Origin: VRUE01 sp035318745
GTDB lineage: Bacteria; Actinomycetota; Thermoleophilia; Solirubrobacterales; 70-9
Length of the DNA stretch: 64,000 nt
Direction of reading: 5' to 3'
NCBI GenBank assembly: GCA_035318745.1
Contig: DATHEA010000019.1
Span: forward strand, 14,172-78,171
The notes under the pieces were generated by a model. That model saw nothing but the letters and a program-made list of their open reading frames with translations. It had not been told where the DNA came from and did no database searches. Within the stretch, counting starts at the first letter, position 1. The number at the start of each line of letters is the position of its first letter. Positions 7,682 to 15,323 of the stretch are shown here, piece by piece. Position numbers and translations under genes: made by a program.

Positions 7682-7699
7682 GCCGCGGATACTACGACC

Positions 7700-8515
7700 G
7701 TGGAGTTGACCGCCATCTCCTGGAACCTCTTCCACGGGCGTGACTTCCCACCCGATCCGGCGCTGCGCACCTGGCGCTCGCGGCTGCTGAGCGTGACCGA
7801 GCGCAACGAGACCCACGTTCAGGTCAATCGCGACCTGCTGCCGGAGTTCTGCCGCTTGCTGGCCGAAGCAAAGTGGGACGTAGCGCTGCTGCAGGAGTGT
7901 CCGCCGCGCTACTGGGCATCGCTGGCAGAGGCCTGCGCGGCGGAAGCGCATGGCGTCCTCACGTCGCGCAATTCCCTCGGCGCCCTGCGCACACTCGCCG
8001 CCCGAGTCAACCCCGACCTGATCGCGTCGGGCGAGGGTGGGTCGAACCTCACCCTGGTCAGAAACGGAGGGATCGTCGAGCGACGCGAGCTGACGATCCA
8101 CACCGGCCTGCCAGAGCGGCGGGCGATGGCCTTCACCCGCACCGGCTCGGCCATCTGCGTCGCCAACCTGCACGCGACCAACGACCGCCCAAAGCTGGCA
8201 GTCGAGGACGTGCTGCGCGCCGCGGAAACGGCGAGCGAGTGGGCCGGAGAGGCACCGCTGATCTTCGGCGGCGACCTCAACCTGCGGCCCGCCGAGGATC
8301 CGGCGGTCTTCGAAGAGCTGCGGAAGCGCCTCGGACTCATCGCGCCGACTGCGCCACGGGCGATCGACCACTTGCTCGTCCGCGGCCTCGACGTGGTCAC
8401 ACCCCCACACCCGTGGGCACCCGAACGGCGCGAGCTCGACGAGGACGGCATGGCCCTCCGCCTTTCCGACCACGCACCTGTGGAGGCACGTTTCGCCCGG
8501 CCCACCCCCAGGTAA
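7700..8515 (+). CDS. Endonuclease/exonuclease/phosphatase (EEP) family protein
   Basis: A 271-residue protein with the EEP fold: WNLFHG near the start, the metal-binding Glu in LLQECPP, GGDLNLRP in the middle and the catalytic SDHAPVEA at the end. EEP members cut phosphodiester bonds in nucleic acids, inositol phosphates or lipids. There is no signal peptide, so it acts in the cytoplasm. The GTG start is only 18 bp from the argF start on the other strand, so the two promoters must overlap the coding starts. The substrate is not predictable. A second, secreted EEP protein is encoded about 10 kb away. Confidence 0.85.
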   Translation: MELTAISWNLFHGRDFPPDPALRTWRSRLLSVTERNETHVQVNRDLLPEFCRLLAEAKWDVALLQECPPRYWASLAEACAAEAHGVLTSRNSLGALRTLAARVNPDLIASGEGGSNLTLVRNGGIVERRELTIHTGLPERRAMAFTRTGSAICVANLHATNDRPKLAVEDVLRAAETASEWAGEAPLIFGGDLNLRPAEDPAVFEELRKRLGLIAPTAPRAIDHLLVRGLDVVTPPHPWAPERRELDEDGMALRLSDHAPVEARFARPTPR

Positions 8516-8531
8516 TGAGATAGTCAGTGCG

Positions 8532-8576
8532 CGAACTTTCACTTACCCGCGCATATGACGGGTAAGTGAAAGTTCG
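8532..8576. terminator. Perfect 18-bp hairpin after EEP gene
   Basis: Arms CGAACTTTCACTTACCCG and CGGGTAAGTGAAAGTTCG are fully complementary around a 9-nt loop (CGCATATGA). There is no clear U tract, so it may be a factor-dependent terminator, an RNA-stability structure or a repeat rather than a simple intrinsic terminator. Confidence 0.75.
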
Positions 8577-8611
8577 TCTTCCAGATACCAGCGAGACAGG
8601 AGACCGAAAGC

Positions 8612-9067
8612 ATGGCCGCAAAAAAAGAGTCCGGCAAAGCGACGAAAAAAGCGAAAGCCGGGACGCGCGCCAAAAAAGCGTCCGCTCGCAAACCGGCGTC
8701 GAAATCGAAAGCCAAAAGCAAAGCCAAACCGAAAGCGGCCAAAAGAACGGCCAACCGAAGCAACGTCACCGGCCTCGACAAGAGCGTCGAGCAGTTCCGC
8801 GAGAGCCTTGAACACAGCGTCACCCTGAGCCGCGACCGCCTGCAGGAGGTCGTCGACGACGCCGTCAAACGGGGGCGGATGACCCGCGGCGACGCCGAGA
8901 AGATGGTCTCAGACATGATCAAACGCGGCCGCCGGCAGACCGACGGCCTGCTTAAAGAGCTGGAGCGGTTGGTCACGCAGGCGCGCAAAGAGGTCGGCGG
9001 CCGTACCGCGCCGGTGCGCAAACAGGCAACCCAGGCAGCGCGCCGCGCGCGCAAGAAACTCGGCTAG
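8612..9067 (+). CDS. Lys/Ala-rich H1-like tail fused to phasin-like helical domain
   Basis: A 151-residue protein. Residues 1-50 are almost only Lys, Ala, Ser and Arg (KKAKAGTRAKKASARKPASK), like the tails of bacterial histone-H1-like proteins. Residues about 52-115 form a long amphipathic helix (LDKSVEQFRESLEHSVTLSR, then RGRMTRGDAEKMVSDMIKRG) resembling phasin/PhaF-type coiled-coil domains, and the C-terminus is again basic. PhaF-like proteins bind both granules or other proteins and DNA, so a nucleoid-associated role is a fair inference. A Shine-Dalgarno AGGAGA lies just upstream. The stop is immediately followed by the methyltransferase start, so the two are co-transcribed. Confidence 0.75.
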   Translation: MAAKKESGKATKKAKAGTRAKKASARKPASKSKAKSKAKPKAAKRTANRSNVTGLDKSVEQFRESLEHSVTLSRDRLQEVVDDAVKRGRMTRGDAEKMVSDMIKRGRRQTDGLLKELERLVTQARKEVGGRTAPVRKQATQAARRARKKLG

Positions 9068-10456
9068 GTGAGCGGCGCCGGGACTGCAACGCGGCCGCGG
9101 CGCGGCGAGCTGCTCGAGGTCGAGATCGACTCGCTCGCCTTCGGCGGGCGAGGGGTTGCCCGGATCGACGGCTACGTGGTCTTCGTCGCCGGCGGGCTGC
9201 CGGGAGATCTGGTGCGAGCCGAGATCACCAAACCGAAGAGCCGCTTCGCCGAGGCGCGGGCGGTCGAGCTGCTGCGTCCCGGTGCCGACCGCGTCGCCGA
9301 CCGCTGCCTGCACGAAGGCGAGCCCTGTCCCGGCGCACCGTGGCAGGGTCTCGCTTACGAGCAGCAGCTGATCCACAAGCGCGACCAGGTCGACGAGGCG
9401 CTGCGACGGATCGGGGGCCTCGACGGCTTCGAGCTGGAGGAGATCGAGCCGGCGCTGGAGCAGTGGCGCTACCGCAACAAGCTCGAATACTCCTTTGGCG
9501 CCCGCGACGGGGAGACCGTCCTCGGCTTCCACGCCAGCGGTCGCTGGGACCTGGTGGTCGGGGTCGAGGACTGCCTGCTCGCCTCCGAGCGCGGCAACGC
9601 CGCCCGTAACGAGATGCGCGAATGGGCGCGCGAGGAATCCGTGGCCCCCTACGACCGGCCCGCCGGCACTGGCGTCCTCACCAACCTGGTCGTGCGCGAG
9701 GGGCGCCGCAGCGGCCAGATCCAGACCCGCCTCGTGACCACACAGAAGCGCTTCCCCAAGCCCCCGGTCGACCTGCACACGGTGATCGAGGACGGCTCGG
9801 GCGGCAGCGAGGGCCCGACAGGCGTGCTCGGCGAGGAGATGCTGCGCGAGCAGCTCTGCGGGCTCGATTTCGAGATGTCCTACAACGCCTTCTTCCAGAC
9901 CAACACCGAGATGGCCGAGCGCCTCTACGCGGTAGCCGCGGAGTACGCGGGGCTGAGCGGCGGCGAGCGGGTCTTCGACCTCTACTGCGGGATCGGCACG
10001 ATCGGCCTGACGATGGCGGCCAAGGCGGGTGAGGTCTGGGGGCTGGAGATCGTCCCCGACGCGATCGCCGATGCCGAGCGCAACGCCGAGCGCAATGGGA
10101 TCGGCAACGCCCACTTCATGGCCGGTAGCGCGAGAACCGGCGTGCGGCCGTTGGTCGAGGAGGCGGGCAAACCCGACGTCGTCCTGCTCGACCCACCCCG
10201 CCCCGGCCTCTCGCAGAAGATCGTCCGCCGGGTGCTCGAGTGCGAGGCGAAGCGGATCGTCTACGTCTCCTGCAACCCGACCACGCTGGCACCGAACGCC
10301 GCGCAGCTGGTCGAGGCGGGCTATACCCTGCGCCGCGTGAAACCGGTGGACATGTTCCCCCAGACGCCGCACATCGAGTGTGTCGCGCTCTTCGAGCGAG
10401 AGCAAACCGCCACCTCCTCCGCTTCGCGTCCGGGGGCGGCGGGAGGGGGCGCTTGA
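9068..10456 (+). CDS. RNA uracil-C5 methyltransferase, TrmA/RlmD family
   Basis: A 462-residue enzyme that methylates a uridine in rRNA or tRNA. A TRAM domain covers about residues 10-68 (EVEIDSLAFGGRGVARIDGY). The SAM-binding motif is FDLYCGIGTIGL, followed by LDPPRPGL, with the catalytic cysteine in YVSCNPTTLA near residue 402. Of the four Fe-S cysteines of RlmD-type enzymes, C80, C87 and the later C in EDCLLASE are visible, but the third position is Ala (CPGAPWQ). The last 15 residues are low-complexity. The stop overlaps the next start by one base. Confidence 0.9.
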   Translation: MSGAGTATRPRRGELLEVEIDSLAFGGRGVARIDGYVVFVAGGLPGDLVRAEITKPKSRFAEARAVELLRPGADRVADRCLHEGEPCPGAPWQGLAYEQQLIHKRDQVDEALRRIGGLDGFELEEIEPALEQWRYRNKLEYSFGARDGETVLGFHASGRWDLVVGVEDCLLASERGNAARNEMREWAREESVAPYDRPAGTGVLTNLVVREGRRSGQIQTRLVTTQKRFPKPPVDLHTVIEDGSGGSEGPTGVLGEEMLREQLCGLDFEMSYNAFFQTNTEMAERLYAVAAEYAGLSGGERVFDLYCGIGTIGLTMAAKAGEVWGLEIVPDAIADAERNAERNGIGNAHFMAGSARTGVRPLVEEAGKPDVVLLDPPRPGLSQKIVRRVLECEAKRIVYVSCNPTTLAPNAAQLVEAGYTLRRVKPVDMFPQTPHIECVALFEREQTATSSASRPGAAGGGA

Positions 10457-11241
10457 TGTCCCGTGGGTTCGGCGTTGCGGCGGGGCTCGACCCCGAGGTG
10501 GCTCGGCCGCTCGCCGCGCGCTGCGCCGAGCTCGGCTACGACTCGGTCTGGTCCAACGACCACCCCGGTGCGAAGGGACTGGAGACGCTGGCTGAGTTCG
10601 CGACCGCCGCGCCCGAGGTCGAGCTCGGCGTCGCAGTGATCGCGCTCGACCGCCAATCCCCGCAGGAGATCGCCGCCGACATCGAGCGGCTCGGGCTCGA
10701 CCAGGCGAAGCTCTGGCTCGGCGTCGGTGCCGGCTTCTCCGAGAAGCCGCTGACGCGGATGCGCGAATCACTGCCGGAGCTGCGAGAGGCCCTGCCCGCC
10801 GTCCGCCTCGTCCTCGCCGCGATGGGGCCGAAGATGTGCGCCCTTGCCGGTGCCGAGTTCGACGGCGCCTTCTTCAACTGGATGACGCCGGAGTTCGCCG
10901 CCCGCGCAAGGCTCCAGGTCGAGGCAGGCGCCGAGGGGGCAGGGCGCGAGTCCCCGCCGGTCTTCGGCTACGTCCGCACCGCCGTAGGTCCCGACGCCGC
11001 CGAGCGCCTGGCCAAGGAGGAGTCCTTCTACCGCGACCTCCACCCCGGCTACCGCAACCACTTCGACCGCCTCGCCGAGCCCGAGGGCACCGTCGGCGTA
11101 GCCGCCGCGGACGCCGATACAGCCCGCAAGAAGCTGGCCGCCTACACCGCTCTAGACACCATCGTGGTCCGCGGCCTCGCCTCGGCTACCGCGGACGCAA
11201 TGGGCGCCGTCGCGTCCGCCGCGGCACCGGCAGCTGACTGA
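10456..11241 (+). CDS. Luciferase-like (F420/FMN) monooxygenase family protein
   Basis: A 261-residue TIM-barrel protein of the bacterial luciferase-like family. Visible features are ARCAELGYDSVWSNDH near residue 25, the AVIALDRQSPQEIAADIE segment and KLWLGVGAGF, the region that contacts the flavin/F420. In Actinobacteria many relatives use F420 and act as oxidoreductases on unknown substrates; the cofactor here is inference. It is somewhat shorter than the typical 290-340 residues. Translationally coupled to the methyltransferase upstream (TGATG overlap), although no functional link is evident. Confidence 0.8.
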   Translation: MSRGFGVAAGLDPEVARPLAARCAELGYDSVWSNDHPGAKGLETLAEFATAAPEVELGVAVIALDRQSPQEIAADIERLGLDQAKLWLGVGAGFSEKPLTRMRESLPELREALPAVRLVLAAMGPKMCALAGAEFDGAFFNWMTPEFAARARLQVEAGAEGAGRESPPVFGYVRTAVGPDAAERLAKEESFYRDLHPGYRNHFDRLAEPEGTVGVAAADADTARKKLAAYTALDTIVVRGLASATADAMGAVASAAAPAAD

Positions 11242-11261
11242 ATCGCGGCACGCACCCATGA

Positions 11262-11382
11262 GGAGGGACGGGGTGCCCCTCCAGCGCAGCGGCGTCCTGT
11301 TTTTCGCCCCAACCCCATCGTCGGACGGCCGTTAAGTCCGAGGCGAAAAACCCAGCAAGCAGGAGGGGCACCCCGTCCCTCC
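11262..11382. repeat. Nested gene-end hairpin, 21-bp outer arms
   Basis: Perfect 21-bp outer arms at 11262-11282 and 11362-11382 enclose a second perfect stem GTTTTTCGCC/GGCGAAAAAC and a third TCGGAC/GTCCGA. The element fills the gap between two convergent genes. It shares the TTTTTCG/CGAAAAA inner stem with the element at 18056-18173, although the outer arms are unrelated. Confidence 0.85.
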
Positions 11383-11391
11383 CCCCAAGCG

Positions 11392-12054
11392 CTAGTACGG
11401 AGGCAAATCCTCGTACCACTCGCCGAGCGCCTTGAACGAGCGCCAGAAGCGCTGCTTGGCGTTCTCTTCGTCCAGCGACTCGTCGATGTCGGGGGTGTAG
11501 AGGGCGTCGATGGTCGGGGTGAAGGCCTGGATCTCGCCTTCGCGCGGCTCGATCTTGCGCGAGAGGGGAATTTCGAGGCCGTTGAGGACGCGTAGGGCGG
11601 GCTCGCCCATGACGACGACGATCTTCGGCTGCACGATCGCCAGCTCCTCGACCACGCGCCGCACGCACTCCTCGGCGGCCAGGTCGGGCTCGGCGATCGG
11701 GCACTTGACGCAGAGCGTGCCGTAGACGACCAGCGGGTCGATCCCCAGCCGTTTGAAGCTTTTCATCAGCGCGTTGCCGGCGCGGCCGTAGAAGGCGACC
11801 CCCTCTTCGATCTCGGCGACGCCAGGGGCGTGCTTGATCATGAAGACGTCGGCCTGCGGGTGGCCCGAGCCCAGCACCGGCATCAGCTTGCCGCGCGGGC
11901 AGTGCGGGCACTCCTGCAGCTCGTGAGTCATCTGATTGAGCTCGCGGATCGCTCGCTCCAGGTACTTCTCTCTTATCTCGTCGTCGGTCGCCGGCATGCT
12001 CGGCGATCTCTTTGACGGCTCGGGCGCGGCTCCTTTCGCGCGAGCCTCCTGCAT
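11392..12054 (-). CDS. Fe-S uracil-DNA glycosylase superfamily protein
   Basis: A 220-residue protein related to family 4 uracil-DNA glycosylases, which remove uracil from DNA. Four cysteines are spaced like the 4Fe-4S ligands of that family: C49 and C52 (CPHC), C115 (in GTLCVKCP) and C130. The active-site motif is recognisable but altered: HAPGVAEIEEGVAFYGRAG instead of GEAPG followed by PFVG. The C-terminal HPS-type motif is not apparent, so activity is uncertain. The ATG overlaps the stop of the upstream glycosyltransferase/PHP gene, indicating one transcript. Confidence 0.8.
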   Translation of the reverse strand: MQEARAKGAAPEPSKRSPSMPATDDEIREKYLERAIRELNQMTHELQECPHCPRGKLMPVLGSGHPQADVFMIKHAPGVAEIEEGVAFYGRAGNALMKSFKRLGIDPLVVYGTLCVKCPIAEPDLAAEECVRRVVEELAIVQPKIVVVMGEPALRVLNGLEIPLSRKIEPREGEIQAFTPTIDALYTPDIDESLDEENAKQRFWRSFKALGEWYEDLPPY

Positions 12055-13346
12055 CAGCTCTTGCTCGCCCGTCCGCCCACCGAGCGACGTTTCTTCCGCG
12101 GCCTTCCGCCCCGCACCGGCTTGGCGTCGGGGACGCTGCGCTTTGGTGCCTTCGGCCTCCCCGCGGTCTGCAGCAGCTTCAGCGCCTGCACGTAGACGAG
12201 GTTCTTGTGCTTGCGGGTGATGTCGGCGTCGCGCATCGCCTCGAGGAACTCGGCGGGGCCGTCGAACTCGTGGATCCGCACCCGCACGCTGCCCAGCCCC
12301 TGAGCGACGTGGCTGTCGGAGCCGGCGCCGGAGACGATCCGGTACTTGCGGGCGAAGCGCTCCGCCTCTTCGTTGAAGGCAGTCAAGGCCACCCGCGGGT
12401 TGAAGACCTCGAGGATGTCGATCTCCTCGACGATGTCGAGCAGGTGCTCGTAGTCGGGGACCGAGTGGAAGCGGTCGAACGGGTGCGGGACGTAGACGAG
12501 GCCACCCTGGTCGCGGATCGCGGCGATCGTCTCCGCCATCGTCATCCCCCGCGGGATCTTCTCCTCGAGGAAGAGGCCGATCACCTCGCCCTGCTCGGCG
12601 GTCTTCACCTCCTCGGCGACGATCACCTCGATGCCACCCATCTCGGCCGCGATCCGGCGCGCCTCCAACGCGCCGGAGACCTCGTTGTGGTCGGTGATCG
12701 CGATCGCGCCAAGGCCGCGGTCGCGCGCCGTCTCCAGCAGCACCTTTACCGGCGTCGCGCAGTCGGGCGAGTGGTCGGTGTGCATGTGCAGGTCGACCTC
12801 CAGGAGCGGGCGGGCGGCGATCCGTCGGCGCACCGCGGGGTTGCCCGTGGGATCGTGCCGGCGAGCGAGCAGGCGACGGTAGATCGCTTCGAACTCAGCC
12901 GCGACAGCAGTCCAATCGCGTCCCTCCCCCGCCGGCTCGACCAGCTCGTAGGGTCCGGGGAAGTAGCGCTCCAGCAGCTCACCGGTGACCGCTGTGGCGA
13001 CGGTGCGGGCATCGAGGCGACCGAAGAAGATCTCCACCAGCGGCCGCGCCACCTGGGTCGACAGCACCCGCTCCTGCGGTTTGTGAAAGGTGGCGACGTT
13101 GAGTGAGAAGGAGTGGCGCAGCGCCGCCGAGGAGACGCTCGGCGCGAACGGCTCGTGGACGTGGACGATGTCGGGCGAGCCGACGCCGAACGCCCGCTTG
13201 ACAGAGTCGCCGGCGAAGACGCGCCGCACCTCGTGCCCGCGGCGCTCCAGCTCCTCGGACACCCGCCCGACGAACTCGTTGACCCGGTTGGCGGTGCCCC
13301 GCCGATGAGGCGAGACCTGGGCTATCGAAAGCGGCTCCACCGGCAC
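12054..13346 (-). CDS. Truncated GT4 glycosyltransferase domain fused to PHP phosphoesterase
   Basis: A 430-residue two-part protein. Residues 1-150 match the N-terminal half of GT-B family 4 glycosyltransferases (IAQVSPHRRGTANRVNEFVG, then PDIVHVHEPFAPS), but the nucleotide-sugar-binding second half is missing. From about residue 184 comes a PHP domain with its metal ligands: HMHTDHS, ITDHNE, HPFDR and GSDSH. PHP proteins hydrolyse phosphoesters, often in DNA or nucleotide metabolism. The C-terminus is very basic (GGRPRKKRRSVGGRASK), suggesting nucleic-acid contact. The downstream partner is a glycosylase-like DNA repair protein. GTG start; another GTG lies two codons downstream. Confidence 0.8.
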   Translation of the reverse strand: MPVEPLSIAQVSPHRRGTANRVNEFVGRVSEELERRGHEVRRVFAGDSVKRAFGVGSPDIVHVHEPFAPSVSSAALRHSFSLNVATFHKPQERVLSTQVARPLVEIFFGRLDARTVATAVTGELLERYFPGPYELVEPAGEGRDWTAVAAEFEAIYRRLLARRHDPTGNPAVRRRIAARPLLEVDLHMHTDHSPDCATPVKVLLETARDRGLGAIAITDHNEVSGALEARRIAAEMGGIEVIVAEEVKTAEQGEVIGLFLEEKIPRGMTMAETIAAIRDQGGLVYVPHPFDRFHSVPDYEHLLDIVEEIDILEVFNPRVALTAFNEEAERFARKYRIVSGAGSDSHVAQGLGSVRVRIHEFDGPAEFLEAMRDADITRKHKNLVYVQALKLLQTAGRPKAPKRSVPDAKPVRGGRPRKKRRSVGGRASKS

Positions 13347-13355
13347 AGGGCAAGC

Positions 13356-13384
13356 ATAAGAGCCGGCGCGTGGCCGGCTCTTAT
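13356..13384 (-). terminator. Hairpin terminator abutting ino1 stop
   Basis: A perfect 12-bp stem ATAAGAGCCGGC/GCCGGCTCTTAT with a 5-nt loop begins at the base next to the ino1 stop codon. No long U run follows. Confidence 0.7.
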
Positions 13385-14545
13385 CTAGGCCTTCGTCTCG
13401 ACCGGGGTGGGCGCCGGCGACTTGCCGCGCGCGTACTTGCCGATGAACTCCTCAGTGTGCTCGCGCGCCTCGTCGTCGGGGCGCTGGCTGTGCGGCGACT
13501 TCATCAGGTAGCTGGACGGGCCGTCGAGCTGGCCGGCGATGCCGTTGTTCAGCGCCAGCTTGATGATCCGCACGGCGTCGATCACGACGCCGGCCGAGTT
13601 CGGCGAGTCCCAGACCTCGAGCTTGAGCTCGAGGTTGAGCGGCACGTCGCCGAACGACTTTCCCTCGAGGCGAATATGAGCCCACTTGCGGTCGGTCAGC
13701 CAGGGGACGTAGTCGGAGGGCCCGACGTGGACGTCCTCGGCGGGCAGGTCGTGGCCCATGATCGAGGTGACCGCGTTGGTCTTCGAAATCTTCTTCGAGT
13801 CAAGCCGCTCGCGCTCGAGCATGTTGTAGAAGTCCATGTTGCCGCCGACGTTGAGCTGCGAGGTGCGCTCGACGCGCACGCCGCGGTCGTGGAAGAGGCG
13901 GGCGAGCTGGCGGTGGACGATCGTCGCGCCGACCTGGGACTTGATGTCGTCGCCGATGATCGGCAGCCCGGCCTCCTCGAAGCGCTTGCCCCAGTAGTCC
14001 TCGCGGGCGATGAAGACCGGTAGGCAGTTGACGAAGCCGACGCCGGCCTTGAGTGCCTGCTCGACGTACCACTTGGTCGCGTCCTCGGAGCCGACCGGCA
14101 GGTAACAGACCAGGACGTCCGCCTTGGTCTCCTTGAGGATGCCAACGATGTCGGCGGTCTCGCCCGGGGCTTTGACGATCTTCTCTTTCAGGTACTTGCC
14201 GAGCCCGTCGTGGGTCATGCCGCGCTCGACCTTGACTCCCAACTCGGGGACCTCGGCGAACTCGATCGTGTTGTTCTGCCCCGACCAGATCGCCTCGGAG
14301 AGGTCCTTGCCGACCTTCTCGGAGTCGATGTCGAAGGCGGCGACGAACTCGACGTCGCGGACGTGGTAGCCGCCGAGGTCGACGTGCATCAGACCCGGGA
14401 CTTCGTCCGCCGGGTCGGCGTCCTTGTAGTACTGGATTCCCTGGATGAACGAGTTGGCGCAGTTGCCGACGCCGACTATCGCGACGCGGACCTTCTCGTC
14501 GGCGGGGACGGCGCCGTTGCCGCTTGCTCCGTTGGTCTCACTCAT
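13385..14545 (-). CDS. ino1: Inositol-3-phosphate synthase
   Basis: A 386-residue cytoplasmic enzyme that converts glucose 6-phosphate to 1L-myo-inositol 3-phosphate using NAD. The NAD-binding loop is AIVGVGNCANS near residue 25. SQVGATIVHRQLARLF, the SQLNVGGNMDFYNM motif and SKTNAVTS carry the conserved active-site Lys and Asn residues of the actinobacterial/archaeal class. Length is normal for that class. It is the last gene of a unit that also holds a CDP-alcohol phosphotransferase and a PAP2 protein, so the product most likely feeds phosphatidylinositol synthesis. Confidence 0.95.
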   Translation of the reverse strand: MSETNGASGNGAVPADEKVRVAIVGVGNCANSFIQGIQYYKDADPADEVPGLMHVDLGGYHVRDVEFVAAFDIDSEKVGKDLSEAIWSGQNNTIEFAEVPELGVKVERGMTHDGLGKYLKEKIVKAPGETADIVGILKETKADVLVCYLPVGSEDATKWYVEQALKAGVGFVNCLPVFIAREDYWGKRFEEAGLPIIGDDIKSQVGATIVHRQLARLFHDRGVRVERTSQLNVGGNMDFYNMLERERLDSKKISKTNAVTSIMGHDLPAEDVHVGPSDYVPWLTDRKWAHIRLEGKSFGDVPLNLELKLEVWDSPNSAGVVIDAVRIIKLALNNGIAGQLDGPSSYLMKSPHSQRPDDEAREHTEEFIGKYARGKSPAPTPVETKA

Positions 14546-14607
14546 GAAGCTCTAAGTTCCTTCCCTCGATCTGGCTGGCGGGCAAACTAACCCGGGGCTT
14601 GCGCTGG

Positions 14608-15273
14608 TTACAGCTCGGGTGGCGGCGAAGCCTCTCTCGATAGCTCGTTTCGGACGTGCCATACACGCTGGATCGTCGTGACTATGGTCAGCACCGCGAT
14701 CAGGTAGACCGCCGGCGCCAGAAGCTCGAAATCGCCGAGCCCGGCGCCCTTGGCGAAGACCAAGCCCACCGAGAGTATTACTACCCGCACGGGCCGCGTC
14801 GCCAACCCGACCTTGCACTCGACTCCCAGCGCCTCGGCACGGGCACGGGTGTAGGAGACCATCAGCGAGCCGAGCACGGCGACGACGCACATCGCGGCGG
14901 CGAAATCGTCGCCCGTCGCGGCGAAGTATCCGGCGACCGCAGCCAGCACGATCCCCTCCTCGATCCGGTCCAGGGTCGAGTCGAGGAAGGCGCCGAACAG
15001 CGTCCCCTTGCCCGACATCCGCGAGTAGCGGCCGTCGAGCGTGTCCATCACCGAGCCGGCGATGAAGGCGACGCCGGCGAGGAAGAAGAGGCGCTGGGTG
15101 ACCAGCGCGGCGGCGATCAGGTTGCCGATCAGGCCGGCGACCGAGATCGCGTTCGGCGTCAGCCGCGACTCGATCAGGCGCTCCCGTGCGTAGGAGCGAA
15201 GCTCCTGTCCGTTGCGGGCCTGACGCCCGTTGCGCCGATTGCTCGGGGCGCTCGGAGGCGCCGAAGAATCCAT
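14608..15273 (-). CDS. CDP-alcohol phosphotransferase, probable phosphatidylinositol-phosphate synthase
   Basis: A 221-residue membrane protein carrying the family signature DG-x2-(S)R-x8-G-x3-D-x3-D in DTLDGRYSRMSGKGTLFGAF followed by LDSTLDR near residue 76. These Asp residues bind metal and the CDP-diacylglycerol head group. Five to six hydrophobic helices follow a polar N-terminus. Neighbouring ino1 supplies inositol phosphate, so phosphatidylinositol-phosphate synthase is the best guess; phosphatidylglycerol-phosphate synthase is the alternative. The ATG chosen gives the family length; upstream extension would enter the PAP2 gene spacer. Confidence 0.88.
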   Translation of the reverse strand: MDSSAPPSAPSNRRNGRQARNGQELRSYARERLIESRLTPNAISVAGLIGNLIAAALVTQRLFFLAGVAFIAGSVMDTLDGRYSRMSGKGTLFGAFLDSTLDRIEEGIVLAAVAGYFAATGDDFAAAMCVVAVLGSLMVSYTRARAEALGVECKVGLATRPVRVVILSVGLVFAKGAGLGDFELLAPAVYLIAVLTIVTTIQRVWHVRNELSREASPPPEL

Positions 15274-15323
15274 TGCGCTGAGGCTAGACGATCCGTTGCC
15301 GGGAATGGCGGCGACGGGAGGGG

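Noticed and set aside
5591..7699. Very long open frame on the plus strand running through prmC, lgt and argF into the EEP gene
   Set aside because: The part before the GTG at the EEP start is antisense to three well-recognised genes and has low-complexity, shadow-like composition; only the EEP portion is protein-like.
10410..10458. GC-rich, partly complementary end of the RNA methyltransferase gene (CCGCCACCTCC against GGAGGGGGCG) as a further intragenic palindrome
   Set aside because: The arms do not pair continuously and none of the conserved outer arm, spacer or loop of the element family is present.
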